Below, in pieces: positions 25,718-32,476 of a stretch of DNA of 39,280 nt. The stretch is from positions 1-39,280 of the forward strand of contig PKTG01000140.1 in assembly GCA_002869225.1 (NCBI GenBank). Reading direction: 5' to 3'. Source of the stretch: Candidatus Muiribacterium halophilum. GTDB lineage: Bacteria; Muiribacteriota; Muiribacteriia; Muiribacteriales; Muiribacteriaceae. How positions within the stretch are numbered: position 1 is the first letter of the stretch; each line of letters begins with the position of its first letter. Both the position numbers and the translations under genes were made by a program. The notes below the pieces were generated by a model. The model was not told where the DNA came from. It saw only the letters and a list, made by a program, of their open reading frames with translations, and ran no database searches.

Positions 25718-25913
25718 AGTAAGCTGCGATACCAGCTCCAATTGTAATAAGCGAAAATATCATTGACAGAATCTTTTCAGGTTGATCAAGTTTTTTTCTT
25801 GAAAGCATAAAGAAACCTATATTTTTCTTAAAATCATTTTTCATAGTCATATATGAAACCACCCAGAAAATTATAGCTACGACAATAGATATTATTATTT
25901 TATCTGTTAGCAT
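25707..25913 (-). CDS. small two-span membrane protein, unknown
   Basis: A 68-residue protein with two hydrophobic segments (about 5-22 and 47-67) joined by a basic loop (KNDFKKN, SRKKLDQPEK). I do not recognise the family. It is believable because GGAGGT (on the minus strand, 25918-25923) stands five bases before the ATG and because the reading frame fits a two-helix topology well. It converges on, and overlaps by 11 nt, the cyclase gene, which also ends in membrane helices. Confidence 0.7.
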   Translation of the reverse strand: MLTDKIIISIVVAIIFWVVSYMTMKNDFKKNIGFFMLSRKKLDQPEKILSMIFSLITIGAGIAAYFIF

Positions 25914-25947
25914 AAAAACCTCCAGTTTTTATTCTATAAAATCGCGG

Positions 25948-26035
25948 GATTAGGGGTTTGGTATTTGGGGTTTGGGTCGGACTTAATCTTCCCAAAATCC
26001 AGCTTCATTCCAAAATCCTGTTTTTTCCCATTAGT
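25948..26035. repeat. heptamer repeat block, inverted partial copy of the 28-nt core
   Basis: Heptamers GGATTAG, GGGTTTG, GTATTTG and GGGTTTG are followed by the reverse complement of the core element (25986-26005), lacking one of its two GGATTTT units. This shows that the core varies by whole seven-base steps. It occupies the start of the 316-nt gap between the small membrane gene and the polyferredoxin gene. Confidence 0.7.
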
Positions 26036-26073
26036 GCAGTAAATAAAAAACATTTAACAGTAGTAAATATGTC

Positions 26074-26164
26074 AGCGGGTGGCGGCGTAGATTGGAAATC
26101 AAAACTCTGGTTCTGTTTCACTAGGGATGTTTTGAGTTGCACATCGCAGCTGACAGGACCCGCT
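26074..26164 (-). repeat. 90-nt GCGGGTCCTG element, copy 2 (inverted)
   Basis: Inverted copy of the element at 21255-21349, with a long conserved middle (reverse of CAACTCAAAAC...TCCCTAGTGAAACAG). Here the ends form perfect 7-bp inverted repeats, AGCGGGT at 26074-26080 and ACCCGCT at 26158-26164. It ends 30 nt before the -35 box of the next gene. Confidence 0.75.
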
Positions 26165-26194
26165 CATAAAAAATATCGCAACACATGTTTTTTA

Positions 26195-26223
26195 TTTACA
26201 AACGACACCTCATATATTATAAT
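26195..26223 (+). promoter_or_regulatory. promoter of the polyferredoxin gene, predicted leaderless
   Basis: TTTACA at 26195-26200, exactly 17 nt, then TATAAT at 26218-26223, the best promoter match in the window. The ATG at 26230 follows after six bases, with no ribosome binding site, the same layout as at 22427. Transcription would start on or next to the A of the start codon. Confidence 0.7.
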
Positions 26224-26229
26224 CCTAAT

Positions 26230-27036
26230 ATGAAAAGAAGAATTATTCAATTATTATCTTTTTTTGGAATAAATCCTTTTGTACAGAATTATTTGTCGGG
26301 TACTATATATAAAGGGAATTTAAAAAGCATATGCTTACCAGTGCTTAACTGCTGGTCCTGTCCTGGAGCTTGTGGTTCCTGTCCTATTGGAGCGATTCAA
26401 AATTATGCAATGTACACTAAATATATCTTTTCATTATATACACTTGGAATAATAGCACTATTTGTTTCAATTCTCGGAAGATTCACCTGTGGATATATAT
26501 GTCCTTTTGGTTTCTTTCAAGATATTTTAAAATCCATAACAAAAAAGAGAGTTAGACTTAATAGAAGGTTTAAATATACAAAATATATAATACTTTTGAT
26601 ATTTGTTTTTATATTACCTTACTTTTTAAAGGAACCATGGTTTTCTAAAATATGTCCAGCAGGATTTTTTGAAGCAGCATTGCCACTTATTGCAGCTGAT
26701 CCGACTTATTTAAGTAATATATCTAATTTCTTTTATATAAAAGTAGTCTTATCATCTATATTTGTTGTAGCAGCTGTTTTTATATCAAGACCATTTTGTC
26801 AGTATGTTTGCCCAGTAGGAGCATTGATGGAACTTATGAGACCTTTTTCTTTATCCGGACTCAAAGTTGATAAAACTTGTTTGACCTGTAGTAAGTGTCT
26901 TGAAGTTTGTCCAATGGATGTTGATATTTATAATAACCCACATGATTGTATTCAATGCGGAAAATGTATAAATGTTTGTCCAAATAATTCGATTAAAATA
27001 ATATATCCATTTAAAAAGGACAAGGCAGATGTATAA
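26230..27036 (+). CDS. membrane polyferredoxin, NapH/NosR-like 4Fe-4S protein
   Basis: A 268-residue inner-membrane electron-transfer protein. It has about four membrane helices and the family's cysteine motifs: CWSCPGACGSCP near residues 41-52, CGYICPFGF and CQYVCPVGA at membrane edges, and two C-terminal ferredoxin clusters (CLTCSKCLEVCP and CIQCGKCINVCP). NapH/NosR relatives pass electrons between the quinone pool or flavoproteins and periplasmic partners. The ATG at 26230 is chosen over 26185 because the first 15 codons of the longer version overlap the promoter. It overlaps the next gene by 8 nt and forms a three-gene operon with two further membrane proteins. Confidence 0.9.
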   Translation: MKRRIIQLLSFFGINPFVQNYLSGTIYKGNLKSICLPVLNCWSCPGACGSCPIGAIQNYAMYTKYIFSLYTLGIIALFVSILGRFTCGYICPFGFFQDILKSITKKRVRLNRRFKYTKYIILLIFVFILPYFLKEPWFSKICPAGFFEAALPLIAADPTYLSNISNFFYIKVVLSSIFVVAAVFISRPFCQYVCPVGALMELMRPFSLSGLKVDKTCLTCSKCLEVCPMDVDIYNNPHDCIQCGKCINVCPNNSIKIIYPFKKDKADV

Positions 27037-27385
27037 AAATTTTTTTATACTAATCTTACTTCCAATAATTTCCGTTTTAATATTCTCGTTAGTATATTCA
27101 ATCATTAAAGGAGATTTTTTGTTTATTCCTGTAATTCTATATAAAGGATTATTTGCTTTTGGTCTAATATATATAACGCTAGGAGTCTTTTATAATCTTA
27201 GTATTTATAAACTCTCTTTTGGTAAAGAAAAAGGGAAGTCTTTAGAAGGAAATATTGATATTCCAGAGAAACTGCTCGAAAAAGAAGAGGTTTTAAATAG
27301 AGTTTATCTTTTCTTTTTCTCAGGAATAATATTTCTTATCTGTTCCTATATATCATTAAAAGGATTTGACGCTTATGTCTCATAA
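27029..27385 (+). CDS. membrane protein of polyferredoxin operon, unknown
   Basis: A 118-residue protein with about three membrane segments (about 6-26, 33-56 and 92-112) and a charged cytoplasmic or external loop (KEKGKSLEGNIDIPEKLLEKEEV). No cysteines or known motifs. The start overlaps the polyferredoxin gene by 8 nt with AAGGACAAGG just ahead, so it is translationally coupled. It is likely a structural partner of the electron-transfer unit; that is inferred only from position. Confidence 0.75.
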   Translation: MYKNFFILILLPIISVLIFSLVYSIIKGDFLFIPVILYKGLFAFGLIYITLGVFYNLSIYKLSFGKEKGKSLEGNIDIPEKLLEKEEVLNRVYLFFFSGIIFLICSYISLKGFDAYVS

Positions 27386-27509
27386 AAAATATAAAATACT
27401 CTTTTTTATAGTCGCAATTAGTCTTTTCTTAGGTGGAATTTATCTAAAAGAACCAGATATGTTTAGAAGAGTTGGTTCTTTTGTCTGTACTTCCTGTATA
27501 GGTCTTTAG
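27375..27509 (+). CDS. 44-residue CXXC membrane microprotein (CD1871A-like)
   Basis: A tiny gene overlapping the previous one by 11 nt. The product has a basic start (MSHKKYK), one hydrophobic helix (about 8-22), a short polar stretch (EPDMFRRVGSF) and the end VCTSCIGL. Size, single helix, preceding FRR-type basic residues and a terminal C-x-x-C-I-G agree with the CXXC microprotein family named after Clostridioides difficile CD1871A, which I know to lie beside 4Fe-4S membrane proteins. It may ligate a metal or take part in redox transfer; no function is established that I can cite. Its 3' end overlaps the relic tail of the convergent pgeF gene. Confidence 0.75.
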   Translation: MSHKKYKILFFIVAISLFLGGIYLKEPDMFRRVGSFVCTSCIGL

Positions 27510-27588
27510 GTATAAGAAGGTTATATATTCTTTTTTTAGTATTGTTTCTTCTATAGGAAAATAATTCTTTATTTTCAAGTGAACATAT
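27463..27588 (-). pseudogene. severed C-terminal tail of pgeF
   Basis: Reading on past the TAA at 27589-27591 in the same frame gives ICSLENKELFSYRR and then NNTKKRIYNLL, which matches the conserved C-terminus of YfiH/PgeF proteins (CT...FFSYRR..TGR). The frame ends at a TAA (27463-27465). The match shows that the upstream stop is internal to an ancestral pgeF gene rather than its natural end. Confidence 0.75.
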
Positions 27589-28128
27589 TTATGAATTTAT
27601 TATTTGTTTTTCATCTAGTCCACTACTTATAAGATAGTCTTTTGCTTTTTTGAAAAGCGGGAAAGTCTCTCTAGTCTCTCTATTTATCTCATAACAATCT
27701 CTGCATATATGAGGTCCAAAGAAAAATATTATTTCCGTTTTTTTTATCTGTTTATTTCTTATTAGATCTAAAAAGGTATTAAATATATTAAGCTCGACTC
27801 CTTTTCTTCCAGCATGTAAAAGTGCTTTGACTTTAGAAGAGGAAATAAATACAGGCATACAATCAGCTGTTCTTATAAGTAGAGGATATTTAAGCTCGTT
27901 AAAGGAAATAAGACCGTCAGAGTTTGAATACTCAAAAATATCTTTATCAATAATTGTTATCTTTTCAGAGTGTATCTGATCTGTATAATAGAATTTTTCT
28001 ATTCCAGTCAATTCTTTTAAGGTATCAATATCTTCTATTTTGTTTTTACTAGATAAAAAGACATCATTATCTGTTTCCCAAATATAAAAGTGTTCTGTTT
28101 CCTTAAAAGATAATTTCTTCTTAATCAT
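27589..28128 (-). CDS. pgeF: PgeF/YfiH-type laccase-domain protein, truncated by an in-frame TAA
   Basis: A 179-residue product of the YfiH/PgeF family (peptidoglycan editing factor, also reported to act on purine nucleosides and polyphenols). The zinc and catalytic residues are present in TDQIHSEKI, RTADCMPVF and LLHAGRKGV, and FGPHICRDCYEI is conserved. Family members are about 240 residues. This one stops at TAA (27589-27591) ahead of a still recognisable C-terminus, so a nonsense mutation or a base error has removed about 35-40 residues. No ribosome binding site is visible at the ATG; a weak TTTACG-N17-TAGACT lies just upstream and could give a leaderless mRNA. It may be non-functional. 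Confidence 0.85.
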   Translation of the reverse strand: MIKKKLSFKETEHFYIWETDNDVFLSSKNKIEDIDTLKELTGIEKFYYTDQIHSEKITIIDKDIFEYSNSDGLISFNELKYPLLIRTADCMPVFISSSKVKALLHAGRKGVELNIFNTFLDLIRNKQIKKTEIIFFFGPHICRDCYEINRETRETFPLFKKAKDYLISSGLDEKQIINS

Positions 28129-28195
28129 ATAATGTAGTCTATAAAAATATGTTAAATTCGTAAAGTAATATAAAAATTTTTAGTAGAAATGATAA

Positions 28196-28283
28196 TCGTG
28201 GGTGATACCGGAGAAAGATTCTCAAAATTCTGGTTCTGTTTCATTAGGGACATTTTGAGAACGTCGTAGGGAGCAGGACCCGC
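28196..28283 (-). repeat. 90-nt GCGGGTCCTG element, copy 3 (inverted)
   Basis: Third copy, inverted, in the 290-nt gap between the divergent pgeF and channel genes. TTCTGGTTCTGTTTCATTAG and the terminal GCGGGTCCTG (as its complement) are kept, while the outer parts have diverged. Confidence 0.7.
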
Positions 28284-28325
28284 AATATAAAAATCTGTAA
28301 AAAAATTTTTCAACTAAATTTAAAA

Positions 28326-28384
28326 TAATTTCTTTCAAAAAGATTTTTAACCAATTTGAAAGAAATTACTAACACCTATATAAT
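28326..28384 (+). promoter_or_regulatory. MscS-gene promoter with overlapping 14-bp palindrome
   Basis: TTGAAA at 28356-28361, 17 nt, TATAAT at 28379-28384. Two perfect inverted arms, TAATTTCTTTCAAA (28326-28339) and TTTGAAAGAAATTA (28355-28368), flank a 15-nt centre. The right arm covers the -35 box, so a dimeric repressor or activator bound here would control the promoter. The arms lie upstream of the start point, so this is a DNA site rather than an RNA hairpin. Confidence 0.65.
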
Positions 28385-28418
28385 GAAGTTAACAACCTCA
28401 AATAAGGGAGAATAAACC

Positions 28419-29522
28419 ATGAATTTCGAAAACCTTATTCAAAAATTTAATGTTCAAAACATATTACCAAATAGTGAGATTTGGCAACATAGGTTCTTAG
28501 GAAATTCTCTTGGAAGATATGTAGCTGGTCTTATTGTTTTTATAGGACTCTTAATGTTCTTAAAGATGTTTAAATCTATTATTGTCACACGATTAAGAAA
28601 GATAACTGATAAAACTAAATCTAACCTAGATGATTTTGTAATGGATTTTTTCGAACATAAACTATTTCCAATTCTTTATTTTGGAGCTTTTTATATAGCT
28701 GTACTCCAACTTAATCTTAACCCCGGAATCAAAAAACTGGTAAACTCTGCCGGTGTTATTTACCTTGCTTTTCAGGTAACTGGATTCGGGTATAAGATAA
28801 CTGAATATTTTCTAAAAGAAAAGATTGATTTAAGGTCAAAATATAAGATAAATGATACGACTTCCGCTGGTATTCTGCTTTTTATAAAATTCCTTTTCTG
28901 GGGACTTTGTACTACATTTGTTCTAGACAATCTGGGATTTGACATATCTGCTATAATAGCTGGTCTTGGTGTTGGTGGTGTTGCATTAGCACTTGCTTCT
29001 CAAAATATTTTAAACGATTTGTTCAACTACTTCGTTATATTCTTTGACAGACCATTTGAGGTTGGTGATTTTATTATTGTAGGTGATTTTGCCGGTACAA
29101 TAAAAAAGATAGGTATTAAGACAACTAGAATCGCAAGTCTTAGTGGAGAAGAACTTATTTTTGCTAACTCCGACCTAACCAGTTCAAGAGTTAAGAACTA
29201 TAAGAGAATGCAAATGAGAAGGGTTGTCTTTGAACTTGGAGCAACTTATGATACTCCAGTGGATAAGATGGAAAAGATACCTGGAATAATAAAAGAAATA
29301 ATAGATGGTATTGAAGAAACAAAGTTTGATAGATGTCATTTTAAGAGTTATGGAGCTTTTTCACTGAACATAGAGACTGTATATTATGTTAATGGAAATG
29401 ATTATACAAAATACATGGATATACAACAGGATATTAACTTTAAGATAAAGAGAGCGTTTGAGAAGGAAGTAATAGAGTTCGCATTCCCAACTCAAACTTT
29501 GTATGTTGAGAAAAATGACTAA
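28419..29522 (+). CDS. MscS-family mechanosensitive channel
   Basis: A 367-residue small-conductance mechanosensitive channel that should open under membrane tension to release solutes on osmotic downshock. It has about four or five membrane helices (about 33-52, 77-95, 105-122, 150-170 and the pore helix at about 178-200). The pore helix has the Gly/Ala packing pattern GLGVGGVALALASQN. The beta domain (FDRPFEVGDFIIVGDFAGTIKKIGIKTTRI) and C-terminal domain follow. AAGGGAG precedes the ATG by about ten bases. It has its own strong promoter with a palindromic site, suggesting regulation, perhaps by osmotic stress. Confidence 0.92.
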   Translation: MNFENLIQKFNVQNILPNSEIWQHRFLGNSLGRYVAGLIVFIGLLMFLKMFKSIIVTRLRKITDKTKSNLDDFVMDFFEHKLFPILYFGAFYIAVLQLNLNPGIKKLVNSAGVIYLAFQVTGFGYKITEYFLKEKIDLRSKYKINDTTSAGILLFIKFLFWGLCTTFVLDNLGFDISAIIAGLGVGGVALALASQNILNDLFNYFVIFFDRPFEVGDFIIVGDFAGTIKKIGIKTTRIASLSGEELIFANSDLTSSRVKNYKRMQMRRVVFELGATYDTPVDKMEKIPGIIKEIIDGIEETKFDRCHFKSYGAFSLNIETVYYVNGNDYTKYMDIQQDINFKIKRAFEKEVIEFAFPTQTLYVEKND

Positions 29523-29538
29523 TAAAGTTGTATACCAC

Positions 29539-29690
29539 GCGGGTCCTGCCAAAAACAGCGGTGAGCAGACTCTATTGAGTCTTAGTGAACAACACTAAAG
29601 TGTTTAGTGAGATGTGAATGGTTTAATTCACTAGACCATAAGGTTGCTTACTAGCAAAGTGCTTAAGAGAATTAAAAAAGTTCGCTTACA
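29539..29690. repeat. mini-hairpin array, locus 2, with a fragment of the 90-nt element
   Basis: Begins with a GCGGGTCCTG fragment (29539-29548). The left array (29561-29610) has GAGCA, the palindrome AGACTCTATTGAGTCT (29567-29582), spacer TAGTGAACA, the palindrome AACACTAAAGTGTT (29591-29604) and TTAGTGAG. The core GATGTGAATG matches locus 1. The right array (29629-29690) has ACCATAAGGT, then GCTTACTA, AGCAAAGTGCT and a wobble-paired GAATT/AGTTC stem before CGCTTAC. Spacers agree with locus 1 but most stems differ in sequence while keeping their pairing. It lies in the 206-nt gap upstream of pepF. Confidence 0.7.
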
Positions 29691-29728
29691 ATTTTTGAAC
29701 GATAAATTAAAATAAAGGAGATAATTTA

Positions 29729-31426
29729 ATGAAAAAATTTTCTGAATTACCTTATGAAAGACCTGACATTGCTAAACTAAAAGAAAAATCAGATGAGCTT
29801 TTAAAAAGGTTCAATGAAGCAGATTCTTTTGAAATGCAGAACGAGATAATGAAAGAGATAAATAAGATGAGAAATCATATCTCAACTGTTTCAACAATCG
29901 CTTCTGTAAGACATTCAATTGATACAAGAGATAAAAAGTATGATGAAGAAAATACTTTTTATGATCAAAACAGTCCTCTTTTGCAGGAAATGACCACTGA
30001 TTATTATAAAGCTCTTAATAATTCTAAATTTAAAGAACAGCTTAAGGAAAAATGGGGAAATCTTATTTTTGATATTGCTCATCTAGAAATAAAGACTTTC
30101 TCAAAAGAGATAATGGATGATCTCAAAAAAGAAAACGAGCTTGTCACAAACTATCAGAAGTTAACTTCAGGTGCTAAAATAATGTTTAAAGGTGAAGAAA
30201 GAAACCTTTCTGGAATGACGCCTTTCATGCAGGATAAAGATCGAACTGTTCGAAAAGAAGCCTCCAATGCACTCTTTGGATTTTTCACAGAAAATGAAAA
30301 AGAATTCGATGATATATATGATCAGCTGGTAAAAGTCAGGACAAGTATCGCAAAAAAACTTGGTTATGATAATTTTGTTCAGCTAGCATATGACAGACTT
30401 ACAAGATCTGATTACGGACCAAAAGAAGTAGCAAATTATAGAAAACAGATACATGAACAAGTTGTACCTTTTGCTACAGAACTAAGAAAAAGACAGGCTG
30501 AAAGAATCGGAGTAGATAAGATGAAGTTCTACGATGAATCTCTTAAATTCAGTTCAGGTAACGCAACACCTAAAGGAGAACCAAAGTTTATAGTCCAGGC
30601 AGCAAAGAACATGTATCATGAGATGTCCCAAGAAACAGGTGAGTTTATCGATATGATGCTTGAAAACGAACTTATGGATCTTGAAACAAAAAAAGGAAAA
30701 AGACCTGGTTGATACTGCACATTCCTACCTGATTATGGTGTACCTTTTATTTTTTCAAACTTTAATGGTACTTCACATGATGTTGATGTACTTACTCATG
30801 AAGCTGGACATGCATTCCAGTCGTATATGAGTAGACATCATGAACTTCCTGAATATCAGTGGCCAACACTTGAAGCTTGTGAGATACATTCAATGAGCAT
30901 GGAATTCTTTGCATGGCCTTGGATGGAAAGTTTCTTTAAAGAAGATACAGAAAAATATAAATTCTCACACCTTGCTGAATCACTTCTTTTCCTTCCTTAC
31001 GGTGTAGCTGTTGATGAGTTTCAGCACTTTGTTTATGAAAATCCAGAAGCAACTCCAAAACAGAGAAAAGAAAAATGGTCAGAAATAGAAAAAAAATATC
31101 TTCCACATAGAGACTATGATGGAATAGAACATTGTGAAAATGGCGGACTATGGCAGAAACAGCTACATATCTACTGTGTACCTTTCTATTATATAGATTA
31201 TACACTAGCTCAGGTATGTGCATTCCAGTTCTGGAAAAAATCTCTTGATAACAGAGAAACAGCATGGGAAGATTATTTGAGACTTTGCAAAGCCGGTGGA
31301 TCCAAATCTTTTGTTGATCTTGTAAAACATGCAAATCTTAAATCTCCATTTGAAGACGGATGTCTTGCTTCTGTTATGGGAGAGATAAGAAAGTGGCTAG
31401 ATGGGGTGGATGATAAGAAGCTATAA
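29729..31426 (+). pseudogene. pepF: oligoendopeptidase F (M3 family) interrupted by TGA at a glycine codon
   Basis: Read through, this is a 565-residue M3-family zinc metallopeptidase of normal length. A TGA at 30710-30712 (codon 328) cuts the frame between KKGKRPG and YCTFLPDYG, where relatives have a glycine, so a single GGA-to-TGA change explains it. The zinc motif HEAGH (about 357-361) lies just after the stop, and no start codon exists between the stop and the motif. The first ATG downstream (30827) leaves it out. Neither fragment (29729-30712 or 30827-31426) can therefore be an active peptidase without readthrough. The sequence is otherwise intact, so the lesion is recent, suppressed, or a base error. 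A ribosome binding site (AAGGAG) precedes the start. Confidence 0.88.
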
Positions 31427-31435
31427 CTTATTACG

Positions 31436-31466
31436 TAATGCGTAAAGCCTAACGGGTAAAGGGTAA
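31436..31466. repeat. heptamer repeat, CGTAAAG type
   Basis: CGTAATG, CGTAAAG, CCTAACG, GGTAAAG and GGTAAAT follow one another just after the pepF stop. Relatives occur at 19894, 24524 and about 34047. Confidence 0.7.
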
Positions 31467-31473
31467 ATAAACT

Positions 31474-31504
31474 AAAGGAGGACTTGATTGTCCTCCTTTT
31501 TTTT
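31474..31504 (+). terminator. rho-independent terminator after pepF
   Basis: A perfect 10-bp stem, AAAGGAGGAC and GTCCTCCTTT, with loop TTGATT, followed by a run of T residues to 31504. Confidence 0.9.
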
Positions 31505-31586
31505 AAACAATTAATAAATAATTTATCCTACTTCTATATTTAATTTTTTCTTCTCGAAAGCTTATTTTTTTTTAAAATGTGTCAAA

Positions 31587-31615
31587 TTTATAAAAATCTT
31601 TAGTTATGGTATTAT
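31587..31615 (+). promoter_or_regulatory. candidate promoter of the nitroreductase gene
   Basis: TTTATA at 31587-31592, a 17-nt spacer, TATTAT at 31610-31615. The start point would be near 31622, leaving a short leader with AGGTGAG before the ATG. Confidence 0.5.
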
Positions 31616-31646
31616 TTAAATAGAAAATATCAAAGGTGAGAAATAT

Positions 31647-32465
31647 ATGAAAATAGATACTGAAAAATGTATTGGTTGCGGGGAATGCATAAAAGAATGT
31701 TTTATCGGAGCGATTAAATTAAACGATGATAAAGCTATTATTGACAAAAGAAGATGTATCCTCTGTGGACATTGTATTGCAGTATGTCCAATTAATGCTG
31801 CATATTCAGATGAATATGACATGAATGAAGTAAAAGAATACTCGGAAAAGGATTTTAATATTGATTCAGAAACTCTTCTTAATTTTATTAAATTTCGTAG
31901 ATCTATCAGAAGATTTACGGATAAAGAGGTTGAAGAAGAGAAGTTATTAAAAATAATTGAAGCTGGAAGATTCACTCAGACTGCAGGTAATCAGCAAGAT
32001 GTATTATATATTCTTGTAAGAAAAAAAATTTCAACACTTAGAGATATGACAATTAAAAGTCTAAAGAATCTTGGTGACAAGATACTTTCTGATTCTCAAA
32101 ATAGTAATCCCATCTTTAAAAAATATGCAAAGATGTGGCTTAAGATGTATGAAGATCATAAAATAGATCCTGTCGCTAATGATAGATTGTTTTTTAATGC
32201 TCCTGCTGTTCTTATAGTTGCAGCTGGTATTCAAGTTAATGCTGATCTTGCTTCATCAAATATGGAACTTATGGCAGATTCTCTTGGCCTCGGTTCTATG
32301 TTCAGTGGTTTCTTTATAAGAGCTTGTACTGATAACAAGGAAATATATGATTTTCTTAAAGTTCCCGAAGGAAAGATGATCTACACCTGTATGACACTTG
32401 GGTATCCAGATGTCAAATATCTTCGAACCGTACCACGTAAAAAACCAAATATATTAAATATGTGA
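31647..32465 (+). CDS. ferredoxin-nitroreductase fusion
   Basis: A 272-residue protein. Residues 1-55 are a two-cluster ferredoxin (CIGCGECIKEC and CILCGHCIAVC). The rest is a nitroreductase-type FMN domain, beginning with the family motif KFRRSIRRFTDKEV and including ETAGNQQ-like TAGRFTQTAGNQQ context, NAPAVLIVAA and a GLGSMFSGF loop. Such fusions occur mostly in anaerobes, where ferredoxin may be the electron donor; the substrate is unknown. A ribosome binding site (AGGTGAG) and promoter are present. The methyltransferase gene starts 12 nt after the stop, so the two probably form an operon. Confidence 0.9.
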   Translation: MKIDTEKCIGCGECIKECFIGAIKLNDDKAIIDKRRCILCGHCIAVCPINAAYSDEYDMNEVKEYSEKDFNIDSETLLNFIKFRRSIRRFTDKEVEEEKLLKIIEAGRFTQTAGNQQDVLYILVRKKISTLRDMTIKSLKNLGDKILSDSQNSNPIFKKYAKMWLKMYEDHKIDPVANDRLFFNAPAVLIVAAGIQVNADLASSNMELMADSLGLGSMFSGFFIRACTDNKEIYDFLKVPEGKMIYTCMTLGYPDVKYLRTVPRKKPNILNM

Positions 32466-32476
32466 GAGGTAATACT

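Noticed and set aside
25958-26233. A 91-codon forward frame
   Set aside because: It runs entirely through the inverted heptamer block, the inverted 90-nt element and the polyferredoxin promoter; no ribosome binding site and no protein-like composition.
30710-30712. UGA read as glycine as the organism's code
   Set aside because: TGA ends several intact genes here (3297, 6809, 7803, 10425, 17005, 17747) at normal lengths with coupled downstream starts, and no other conserved gene shows internal TGA.
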